From assembly GCA_035639875.1 (NCBI GenBank), contig DASQXE010000183.1, forward strand, positions 1-10,144: a stretch of 10,144 nt of DNA. The letters are read 5' to 3'. Under the pieces are notes generated by a model. The model was not told the DNA's origin and searched no databases. It was given only the letters and a program-made list of their open reading frames with translations. A program made the translations under genes and the position numbers. The DNA comes from JAIBJP01 sp035639875 (lineage in GTDB: Bacteria > Actinomycetota > Thermoleophilia > Gaiellales > Gaiellaceae). Positions 1-6,424 of the stretch are shown piece by piece. Position 1 is the stretch's first letter, and each line of letters opens with the position of its first letter.

Positions 1-840
1 TTCGGCGACGAGGACGCGATGATCCAGGTCGACATGTCGGAGTACATGGAGAAGCACTCCGTGTCCCGGCTCGTCGGCTCGCCGCCCGGCTACATCGGCT
101 ACGACGAGGGCGGCCAGCTCACCGAGGCCGTCCGCCGCAAGCCGTACTCGGTCGTCCTCCTGGACGAGATCGAGAAGGCGCATCCCGACGTGTTCAACAT
201 CCTCCTGCAGATCCTCGAGGACGGGAAGCTGACCGACGCGCAGGGGCGCAAGGTCGACTTCCGGAACACGATCGTGATCATGACGTCGAACATCGGCGCG
301 GCGACGATCTCCAAGAACCAGTCGCTCGGCTTCGCGATGGGCGACGAGACCGGCCTCTCCTACGAGGAGATGAAGGACCGCATCATGGGTGAGCTCAAGA
401 AGGTCTTCCGGCCCGAGCTCCTCAACCGCATCGACGAGGTGATCGTCTTCCACAAGCTGACGAAGGACGAGATCAAGACGATCGTCGACCTGATGATGAA
501 GCGGGTTCGCGAGCAGATGGTCGCGCACGAGACCGCGATCGAGCTCACGGATTCGGCGAAGGAGCTCCTCGTCGAGAAGGGCTACGACCCGGCGATGGGC
601 GCACGGCCCCTGCGGCGCGCGATCCAGCGCTTCATCGAGGATCCGCTTGCGGACTTCGTCCTTGGGCGCTCGCTCAAGCCCGGATCGACGATCCTGGTCG
701 GCCGCAAGGACGACGAGTCCGAAGAGGTCGACATCTCCGTCGTCGAGCCGGCCGAAGAGGCCCGCGAGAAGGTCACCGTCCCGCCCGAGGAGCCGCAGGA
801 TGCAGGCGAGTCGGACGAGGACTCCTCGTCTGACGAGTAG
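1..840 (+). CDS. clpC: ATP-dependent Clp protease ATP-binding subunit ClpC, C-terminal part (5' truncated)
   Basis: Hsp100/AAA+ unfoldase that feeds substrates to the ClpP protease in the cytoplasm. The frame is open from the first base, so the N-domain, the D1 ring and the D2 Walker A lie outside the window. Visible are most of D2: the pore loop GYIGYDEGG (about residues 34-42 of the fragment), Walker B VVLLDEIEKAHPD, the sensor-1 region IVIMTSNIG, the arginine-finger context LLNRIDE, and the sensor-2 motif GARPLRR in the small C-terminal D2 domain. The DAMIQVDMSEYMEKHSVSRL context is typical of ClpC/ClpB, and the short D2 end without a ClpB-type extension favours ClpC. The last ~44 residues are a strongly acidic, Ser/Glu/Asp-rich tail (about 19 acidic residues) ending SDEDSSSDE, likely disordered. 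The next gene is convergent, with 36 bp between stop codons. Confidence 0.95.
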   Translation, partial: FGDEDAMIQVDMSEYMEKHSVSRLVGSPPGYIGYDEGGQLTEAVRRKPYSVVLLDEIEKAHPDVFNILLQILEDGKLTDAQGRKVDFRNTIVIMTSNIGAATISKNQSLGFAMGDETGLSYEEMKDRIMGELKKVFRPELLNRIDEVIVFHKLTKDEIKTIVDLMMKRVREQMVAHETAIELTDSAKELLVEKGYDPAMGARPLRRAIQRFIEDPLADFVLGRSLKPGSTILVGRKDDESEEVDISVVEPAEEAREKVTVPPEEPQDAGESDEDSSSDE

Positions 841-876
841 CGGCTTCGGCGGCGGGGCAAACGACGATGGCGGCGC

Positions 877-2508
877 TCAGCCCTGCGGACAGCGCTGGCC
901 ACCCTCGCCGACGAGATCTCGGACGATCGCCTCGGCCTCCTCGGGCAGCACGAGCAGGAACGGACCCCCGTCGCGGGCTTCGAGGCGCGTCATCCCCGCA
1001 GGTCCCGGGGCGAGGCAAACAGCACCTTGCCGCACCTGCCAGTAGGGGGTATACCGAACCCGTAAGAGATAGCTTCCGGCCGTCCCGATCCAGCCGGCGA
1101 TTCGTTCGTGCTCGAACGCCGTGATGCCTGCTCGGGCTGGGCCGGTCAAGATCGGTACGGCTCTCGGCACTCCGTAGATCGTCCCGTCGCCGGTGGTGAG
1201 GACCGGCGTGAGGCCGGAGTGGCCTGAGCGGAGGAGTTTCGCTTCGTCCTGTGCGCCCATCGGATCGAGGTCCGTGCGCGGAAGCAGCACGTAACGCACG
1301 CCCATCGCTCGGAGCCACGCCCGGTAGGCGGGCGGCGAGACCGGGCCGTAGAAAAGTGGATTCTCCGCGAAGTCGAGCTGGCGGTACCAACCACGCGCGA
1401 GAGCGAAACCGGCTCGCGGCAGCCAGTATGCTTCCCAGTGCTCGCTCGTCGGGACGACCTCCACGCGGAAGTCGATGGGTTCGCGCTGACGCAGGAAGGC
1501 GATCGCGGGCGCCCAGAACGAGAGCTTCGCCGCGCGCGCGTCAGTTTCGAACGGCACGGTGGCGATGTACGGCACGACGTTGTAGGCGAAAGCAAGAAAA
1601 ACCGCGGTCGCAGCCAGCCACCGCGGGCGGAAGCGGGCAAGGAAAGCGACGAGCAGCATGAGCGGAAACACGAGCTGGCGCAAACGCGTCACGTTGTCAC
1701 CGAACGGCGACGGCGCTAGAAACGCGGTGAGGCTGAGAAGCGCCCACAACGCGAAAAAGGCGACAATCGCGTTGGCACGGGGCACGCGCCGCGCGAGTCC
1801 AGCCCCGAACGCGCAGACGGTGAGCACGGCCCAAAGGTCCCAACCGTTGAACGGGTAGATGCCCTGGTCGGGGAAGATGGCCAGCGCGGCGGCTTCGAGC
1901 CCTGTGAGGAGGAGGAGGGCGAGGCCGATTCCGAGGGGACGCAGACTGATGGGCCGTCGCGCCAGCGCGACGGCGACGAGCACGAGACAGAGGAAAACGA
2001 AGGCGAGCGGACTGAATCCCAATGTCAGCGCCGCGGCCAGCACTGCGAGCCAGACGTTGCCGGCTTGGAGCGCGCGCAGCACCGCGAGCAAGCTGGCGAG
2101 GCCGAGGGCATACGCGTACGTGCCGGTGAAAAGGGGGGCGCTCGCAAGCACACCGAAGGCTCGAGCGGGCCATCGTGCCGGCCGGCCCCATTCACGCAGA
2201 GCGAGCGACGCGAAGAGCGCGGCCGATGCGATCACCGAGCCGAACACGAGCGGAACGTTCCCGACGAACGCGGCGGGCAGGTAGTAGAGGAGGCTGTAGG
2301 AGGCGAGCGGGTACTGGCCTTCGTACCAGAGGTTGTCCCAGATGTGCACGCCGTCGCGGACGAGCAACGTCCTGTAGAGATGGGCAGGCGCATCGCCGCC
2401 GACGGGCACGAGGAGGATTAGGAGGGCTCCGGAAACGGTGGCGAGGAGTGCCGTCGTGACCACGTCTGCTCGAGCGAGGCGGACAGCACGTATCGCAACG
2501 GCTCCCAT
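877..2508 (-). CDS. Polytopic membrane protein, GT-C glycosyltransferase-like
   Basis: About 543 residues. The first ~320 residues carry roughly ten hydrophobic segments. The first (about 16-36) is followed at once by the loop GGDAPAHLYR, with D39 and H43 placed like the acidic first-loop motif of GT-C glycosyltransferases. The last ~200 residues are soluble and probably extracytoplasmic, with phrases such as ARGWYRQLDFAENPLFYG and MGVRYVLLP that resemble large YfhO-like / 6-PTPS-related membrane proteins of actinobacteria. In that family the membrane part would transfer a sugar from a lipid-linked donor; neither donor nor acceptor can be read here. I chose the ATG at 2506-2508 because it has GGGAG 5 nt upstream and the membrane topology begins just after it. 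A longer in-frame extension to 2727 would run antisense through the divergent glycosyltransferase gene and has no membrane-protein character. It is divergent from that gene over 49 bp, which suggests a shared envelope role. The exact family is uncertain. Confidence 0.8.
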   Translation of the reverse strand: MGAVAIRAVRLARADVVTTALLATVSGALLILLVPVGGDAPAHLYRTLLVRDGVHIWDNLWYEGQYPLASYSLLYYLPAAFVGNVPLVFGSVIASAALFASLALREWGRPARWPARAFGVLASAPLFTGTYAYALGLASLLAVLRALQAGNVWLAVLAAALTLGFSPLAFVFLCLVLVAVALARRPISLRPLGIGLALLLLTGLEAAALAIFPDQGIYPFNGWDLWAVLTVCAFGAGLARRVPRANAIVAFFALWALLSLTAFLAPSPFGDNVTRLRQLVFPLMLLVAFLARFRPRWLAATAVFLAFAYNVVPYIATVPFETDARAAKLSFWAPAIAFLRQREPIDFRVEVVPTSEHWEAYWLPRAGFALARGWYRQLDFAENPLFYGPVSPPAYRAWLRAMGVRYVLLPRTDLDPMGAQDEAKLLRSGHSGLTPVLTTGDGTIYGVPRAVPILTGPARAGITAFEHERIAGWIGTAGSYLLRVRYTPYWQVRQGAVCLAPGPAGMTRLEARDGGPFLLVLPEEAEAIVRDLVGEGGQRCPQG

Positions 2509-2542
2509 CGCAGCTCCCGACGCAAGCCTAATCCCGGACCCG

Positions 2543-2548
2543 TATCCT
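2543..2548 (+). promoter_or_regulatory. Candidate -10 hexamer of a leaderless promoter for the GT28 fusion gene
   Basis: TATCCT fits the actinobacterial TANNNT -10 pattern and ends 9 nt before the ATG at 2558, so transcription would start at or within a few bases of the start codon. No good -35 is visible. The hexamer and the start codon are bridged by an inverted repeat, ATCCTC-tcgc-GAGGAT (2544-2559), in the 49-bp gap between two divergent genes. Confidence 0.4.
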
Positions 2549-2557
2549 CTCGCGAGG

Positions 2558-4384
2558 ATGGACGCCGACGGCGACCGGAGGCCGGCGCCGCGTGGGCGCG
2601 GCGCGCGAGCTCCTTCTTCGCCGCGTGTCCTGATTCTTGCCGCCGGTGTCGGGGAAGGCCACAACGCGGCGGCTAGAGCCCTCGCCCTGGAGCTCACCGC
2701 AGCGGATCCACACGTCGAGGTGGTCATTCGCGACGGCCTCGCCGGGTTAGGTGCGCTCCTCTCCTGGGCAATTCGAGGCGGCTACCGCGCTCAGCTCCGC
2801 TGGCTGCCCGCAGGCTACGGCCTTCTGTACGGATTCTTCACGCGTCTTCCCCCGGCGCGCGGGCTGGGTAGGGCAGGTCTCGCCGCGCTCGCCTCCCGCC
2901 CGCTGCTGAAGCTGATCCGCGCCCATAAGCCCGACATCGTTGTCTCGACGTATCCGGGTGTCACCGTCGTTCTCGGGCATCTCCGGCGCCGTGGCCACCT
3001 CGATGTACCAACCTGCGCGACCATCACGGATTTGAACGCCCATGCCTTCTGGGCGGACCGCGGCGTCGACCTCCATCTGGTCATGTACGAGGAATCGATC
3101 GCAGCGGTCGAGCGCGTTGCGGGGAAGGACAGCGCTCGACGCGTCCGCCCGCTGGTGGCGCCGTCATTTCGCCGAGCGTCGTCGCGGGTAGAGGCCAGGC
3201 GCGCCCTCGGTCTGCCTGAAGAGGGCCCGGTCATTCTCGTCTCGGGCGGCGGTTGGGGCGTCGGGGACCTGGAGGGAGCGGCCCGCTCGTTACTGGCTCA
3301 TCCGACGGCGACGGTCGTTTGTGTATGCGGCCACAACGAGCGCGCCCGACGCCGCCTGCAGGCTCTGTGGGCCGAGAACCCGCGCGCGCTCGCCCTCGGA
3401 TTCACCGCGCGGATGCGTGAGCTGCTCGCCGCGGCGGACGCGGTCGTGCACTCGACCGGCGGCGTCACGTGCCTGGAAGCACTCGTCTGCGGCCGCCCGA
3501 TCATCGCCCATCGCCCTCCCCCCGGCCACATGCGCGCCAACGCCGAGGCGATGGCTCAGTTTGGCCTCGCGGATTTGACCCTCTCGCCACCAGCCTTGCG
3601 CGACGCCGTCAAGCGCGTCCTCACAGGCGCTAAAGCTGCGCAGGCGCGGCTACCGGCTGCTCCGACGGCCGCGTCGCTCGTCATGTCCGCCCGGCGCCGC
3701 GTCAACCCACTGCCCGGCTGGCGCCGAATCGCTCCGCGTGCCGCCGCAGTGGTCGGCGCGACCATCCTCTCGGTGGGCTGGACGTTTTCAAGCGACGAGC
3801 CCTTCCCCCTGGTCGCTCGCACGCTCGACCTCAGTCCTCTGTCGAGCATGTCCGTCTCGCAGCCGAAGGTTGCCCTGGTCATCCGGGCGCCAGCGGTCTC
3901 GATCTCGAGCATCGGCACAGAGCTCCACGACCGCGGCACGAACGCGTCCTTCGCAGTCGTGGGTCCGGTCCGCCCGTCGACGATGCGGGCCGTCCAGGAA
4001 TTCGGCGACGAGCTCCTCCCAGAGCTCGGCGCGGCAGGGCTCACGGACTGGCTGGACACGCGAGACAGACTGCGCCGCATAGCAGCGTCCCTCGGTCTCA
4101 CGGGACACTTCTACTACCTCGTCCCCAACGACGGTCTTTCGCTCGGCCAGTACGTTTTCGCGCGTGCGATCGGTGCATTTCCCGTCGCACCGGCGCTCGA
4201 GGTGGGATCCGAGCCGAACGGCGCGCCCGTGCGCTCCGGTCAGGTCGTGGCAATGACCGTTGGGGCGGACCCGCGCTCTGCAACCCGCGCCGTCGACAGA
4301 CTTCTCACGGCCCTCGGCCGGCAGGGGCTCTCGGCCGTCTCGATGTCCGAGCTCGCCTCCTCCGCCGCCGCGGGCAAGTCCTAA
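2558..4384 (+). CDS. MGDG synthase/GT28-type glycosyltransferase fused to a membrane segment and a degenerate NodB-like domain
   Basis: 608 residues in three parts. Residues 23-355 are a GT-B glycosyltransferase of the MGDG-synthase/UgtP/MurG kind: VLILAAGVGEGHNAAARAL (24-42), STYPG (130-134), TDLNAHAFW, a C-terminal lobe starting VSGGGWGVGD (228-237), and HSTGGVTCLEAL (298-309), the usual nucleotide-sugar-binding region. Such enzymes move a sugar from a nucleotide donor to a lipid at the inner membrane face. Residues 392-410 form one hydrophobic segment. Residues 437-604 follow the order of a polysaccharide deacetylase: VALVIRAP where NodB proteins have VALTFDDGP, then TNASFAVVG like the usual ATFFVVG, and a late VVAMTVGADPRSATRAVDRLL. 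The catalytic Asp pair, the zinc HxxxH and the final LLHD are missing, so this looks like a pseudo-deacetylase outside the membrane. ATG 2558 is chosen because an upstream in-frame start at 2438 would overlap the divergent gene. The stop overlaps the next start (TAATG). Confidence 0.85.
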   Translation: MDADGDRRPAPRGRGARAPSSPRVLILAAGVGEGHNAAARALALELTAADPHVEVVIRDGLAGLGALLSWAIRGGYRAQLRWLPAGYGLLYGFFTRLPPARGLGRAGLAALASRPLLKLIRAHKPDIVVSTYPGVTVVLGHLRRRGHLDVPTCATITDLNAHAFWADRGVDLHLVMYEESIAAVERVAGKDSARRVRPLVAPSFRRASSRVEARRALGLPEEGPVILVSGGGWGVGDLEGAARSLLAHPTATVVCVCGHNERARRRLQALWAENPRALALGFTARMRELLAAADAVVHSTGGVTCLEALVCGRPIIAHRPPPGHMRANAEAMAQFGLADLTLSPPALRDAVKRVLTGAKAAQARLPAAPTAASLVMSARRRVNPLPGWRRIAPRAAAVVGATILSVGWTFSSDEPFPLVARTLDLSPLSSMSVSQPKVALVIRAPAVSISSIGTELHDRGTNASFAVVGPVRPSTMRAVQEFGDELLPELGAAGLTDWLDTRDRLRRIAASLGLTGHFYYLVPNDGLSLGQYVFARAIGAFPVAPALEVGSEPNGAPVRSGQVVAMTVGADPRSATRAVDRLLTALGRQGLSAVSMSELASSAAAGKS

Positions 4385-5091
4385 TGCGGCTTGACCGTGG
4401 GGTTCCCCTGGTCACGGCCAGCGGGGTCGGGGCAGTCGCGGCCTACTGGCTTCCAAGCGTCGGGACGGCGGTGCCTCCGCTGCGCCGACCGCTCGGGATT
4501 CGCGACCGCGTCGCAGATGACGAAGGAGTGGCGCTGAGCTTCGACGATGGCCCGCATCCGCAAGGCACGGCGGCGGTCCTGGAGGTTCTCGCCGCGTCCC
4601 GCGTCTTCGCCACCTTCTTCCTCGTGGGCGAGCAGGTCGAGCGGAGGGCTGCCCAGGCGCGCGAGATCGTCGCAGCAGGCCACGAGATCGGCCTCCATTG
4701 CTATCGCCACCGCAGCCTTCTCCGCCTGACGCCGATGCAGGTGCGCGATGACCTGCGTCGCGGGTCCGCGGCTATCGCCGAGGCCACGGGAGAATCACCG
4801 CGACTCTACCGCCCTCCGCACGGGATCTTCACCGTCGCCGGTCTCGCCTTCGCCTGGAAAAACCGTCTCACCCCGGTGTTGTGGTCCTGCGACGGACGGG
4901 ACTGGCGGGTCGATGCGACGAGCAGTTCGATCGCAAGCCTCATCACGCGCCGAGTGCGGGCCGGCGACATCGTCCTCCTCCATGACGCGGACTGGTATTC
5001 CGCGCGCGGCTCGTGGCGGCACACCGTCGGGGCCCTTCCGCATGTTCTCGACACGATTGCCGACCGGTCAATCAGCTTCGTACCGGCTTGA
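4384..5091 (+). CDS. Membrane-anchored polysaccharide deacetylase (NodB / carbohydrate esterase 4)
   Basis: 235 residues. A short hydrophobic N-terminal segment (about 7-30) would anchor it with the catalytic domain outside. All CE4 motifs can be seen: SFDDGP with D54/D55, HxxxH with H105 and H109 (HCYRH) for the metal, RPPHG at 143-147, DW at 173-174, and LLHD at 198-201 with the catalytic-base His200. It should therefore be an active, metal-dependent de-N-acetylase (or de-O-acetylase) acting on an envelope glycan. Peptidoglycan, a glycolipid or a capsule-like polymer are all possible and the sequence does not decide. The ATG overlaps the TAA of the preceding glycosyltransferase (TAATG), so the two are very likely translationally coupled. 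Its neighbour carries what looks like a catalytically dead copy of the same fold, which suggests the proteins act together. Only 4 bp separate it from the convergent lipoprotein gene. Confidence 0.93.
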   Translation: MRLDRGVPLVTASGVGAVAAYWLPSVGTAVPPLRRPLGIRDRVADDEGVALSFDDGPHPQGTAAVLEVLAASRVFATFFLVGEQVERRAAQAREIVAAGHEIGLHCYRHRSLLRLTPMQVRDDLRRGSAAIAEATGESPRLYRPPHGIFTVAGLAFAWKNRLTPVLWSCDGRDWRVDATSSSIASLITRRVRAGDIVLLHDADWYSARGSWRHTVGALPHVLDTIADRSISFVPA

Positions 5092-5095
5092 CGAA

Positions 5096-5599
5096 CTAGA
5101 CGACTCGAAACTCGGCGCGCACGACCAACGTCGGCCCAGCCGGATACGAGTCCTGGGGCCCTGCGTCCTTCGTGACCCGATAGAGGCCTGGCTCGAGCTT
5201 GACCGGGGCCGACTCGTCGCCGTAGAGCTCGATCGGCTGCGGATCGCTCGCCTCGCCTGGATGCAGCAGTAACAGCGGCAAGATGAAGGCCTGCCGGCGG
5301 TTGACCCAGCGCCAGCCGCTCTCGGTCTTCCGCTCGAGCTTGAAAGGGACGCCGTAGGCAAGGTCGACCTTGCCCGTGTTCGTCAGGGTCGCCCGCGGCG
5401 ATTCTCCGCTTTGGACGACGCTCGGTTCGAGGCGCAGCTCCACCCTTACGGTTCGTCCCCCTGAGGTCGCGGTGGCCACGTCGCTCGCAACAGGCGGCGG
5501 GGGCGTGGACTCCGTTTTGGCCCCGCCCGGCGCTCCCGCGACGCTGCCGCACGCGGTGAGCGTGAGCACGACCGCGGCCGTAGTGAGAAACGGTCTCAC
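5096..5599 (-). CDS. Putative lipoprotein with bacterial Ig-like domain
   Basis: 167 residues from a GTG start. The N-terminus is a lipoprotein signal: R2, a hydrophobic stretch FLTTAAVVLTL, and lipobox LTAC with C17 as the lipidated residue. A Gly/Pro/Ser-rich linker follows, then about 120 residues of beta-rich sequence: VELRLEPSVVQSGESPRATLTNTGKV, LAYGVPFKLERKTESGWRWV, LLLLHPGE and KLEPGLYRVTKDAG. This order (unequal-to-the-partner 'gives a function' claims aside) resembles the small extracellular Ig-like domains found in Bacillus proteins and in BsuPI-type inhibitors; a binding or structural role is inferred and no catalytic motif is seen. It would sit on the outer face of the membrane. 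It lies 40 bp downstream of the GNAT gene on the same strand, so cotranscription is likely. No clear ribosome-binding site stands 5-10 nt before the GTG; a TAGGAG lies too far upstream (about 21-26 nt). Confidence 0.82.
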   Translation of the reverse strand: MRPFLTTAAVVLTLTACGSVAGAPGGAKTESTPPPPVASDVATATSGGRTVRVELRLEPSVVQSGESPRATLTNTGKVDLAYGVPFKLERKTESGWRWVNRRQAFILPLLLLHPGEASDPQPIELYGDESAPVKLEPGLYRVTKDAGPQDSYPAGPTLVVRAEFRVV

Positions 5600-5639
5600 G
5601 TCGCTTTGACGATTCGAGAGGCTCCTAAGTTCCCATCTC

Positions 5640-6365
5640 TCAGAGCGCGTGCCGCATCCAGACGTTGGGCTCGACGTAGCGTCCCTCGTCCCGCTCGCGA
5701 TCGATCGTCACCGGGACGAGCGCGCCCGGCACCACGTATTCGCCCGTCTCAGGGAACGCCATCCCGGTCCACTCCTCCCACTCGGCGACGGTTCCGCGCA
5801 CGTCCAGCGACCGCGGCGCGACGGCCAGAATCTCGGCGCCCAGTCGGTGGTGCAGCCGGATCCAGGGATCGAACGGGAGGCCGTCGCCGCGTTGCCAGCG
5901 CATGTAGCGCTCGACCGGTGTGAGCGGATAGCGCTCCTTCCACGTCGGTCGCACCGGGGCGAGCAGGCACTCGAGGCCGGCTGAGCGGGCTGCCTCGGCC
6001 ATCGCGGCGACGATCAGGCCGGAGAGTCCCTCGCCGCGGTGGCCCGCGTCGACGACGGCCAGGAGGGCCGACAGCACGTTGGGCTCGGACTCCGAAAAGC
6101 CGGACTCGAGGACGGTGACCCCTTCGGGCAGCGTTTCCACGCTCCCGTCCCAGCGGATGGGGATCGAGCAGCCTTCTCCGAGGACGACGTCTGCGTCTTC
6201 GTCATAGAGCACCAGCTGGAAGTCGCGGAAGCGCTCGTACAGCCGAGACCACCAGCGCCGGACGACGGGATCGTGGTGCAAGAACTCCGGCCACGGGTCC
6301 GCGATCTCCTCGAGCCGATTCTCGAGCTCGGGTCGTTCGGCGATCGTGAACGTTCTCGGCGCCAT
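5640..6365 (-). CDS. GNAT-like N-acetyltransferase
   Basis: 241 residues. The middle has the acetyl-CoA-binding signature of the GNAT fold: a strand VLSALLAVVDAGHRGEGLSGLIVAAMAEAARSAG (split across about residues 97-130), with R110-G-E-G-L-S115 matching the RxxGxG/A pyrophosphate loop except for Ser at the end, followed by a helix and the next strand LECLLAPVRP. The N-terminal part, rich in Trp/His/Asp (PWPEFLHHDPVVRRWW), and the long C-terminal part (YPLTPVERYMRWQRGDGLPFDPWIRLHHRLG) are unlike the common small acetyltransferases and probably shape the acceptor site. The acceptor cannot be inferred. It is divergent from radA over 59 bp and precedes the Ig-like lipoprotein gene. ATG 6363-6365 is the natural start; no Shine-Dalgarno is seen, but a -10-like GAGAAT lies 8 nt upstream. 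Confidence 0.8.
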   Translation of the reverse strand: MAPRTFTIAERPELENRLEEIADPWPEFLHHDPVVRRWWSRLYERFRDFQLVLYDEDADVVLGEGCSIPIRWDGSVETLPEGVTVLESGFSESEPNVLSALLAVVDAGHRGEGLSGLIVAAMAEAARSAGLECLLAPVRPTWKERYPLTPVERYMRWQRGDGLPFDPWIRLHHRLGAEILAVAPRSLDVRGTVAEWEEWTGMAFPETGEYVVPGALVPVTIDRERDEGRYVEPNVWMRHAL

Positions 6366-6373
6366 CGCGGCCG

Positions 6374-6379
6374 ATTCTC
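6374..6379 (-). promoter_or_regulatory. Candidate -10 for the GNAT gene
   Basis: Read on the minus strand, TGTGAGAAT gives a GAGAAT hexamer that ends 8 nt before the ATG at 6365, so the transcript would have almost no leader. There is no Shine-Dalgarno in the gap. The match to the -10 consensus is partial and no -35 is evident. Confidence 0.3.
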
Positions 6380-6405
6380 ACACGGCCTCCCGAGGGCGTC
6401 GGGTC

Positions 6406-6420
6406 CGATCCGTAGGATCG
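6406..6420. promoter_or_regulatory. Inverted repeat covering the radA -10 region
   Basis: CGATCC-gta-GGATCG is a perfect 6-bp inverted repeat with a 3-bp centre. It includes TAGGAT (6413-6418), a TANNNT-type -10 that ends 6 nt before the radA ATG at 6425 and would give a leaderless transcript. A dimeric repressor bound here would block the promoter; that is inference from position only. Confidence 0.4.
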
Positions 6421-6424
6421 CCGC

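Noticed and set aside
841..876. Terminator between clpC and the convergent gene
   Set aside because: Short GC-rich spacer without a convincing stem followed by a T-run on either strand.
2438..2557. Upstream start for the GT28 fusion gene
   Set aside because: It would overlap the divergent gene by 71 bp, and the added residues do not resemble the family; ATG 2558 leads directly to the VLILAAGVGEGH strand.
2509..2727. N-terminal extension of the GT-C-like protein to an ATG at 2727
   Set aside because: It would run antisense through the first 170 bp of the GT28 gene and has no membrane-protein character; the ATG at 2508 has a GGGAG site.
4806..5552. 248-codon minus-strand open frame over the deacetylase and lipoprotein genes
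   Set aside because: It overlaps a motif-complete deacetylase antisense and the lipoprotein in another frame; low-complexity Arg-rich product.
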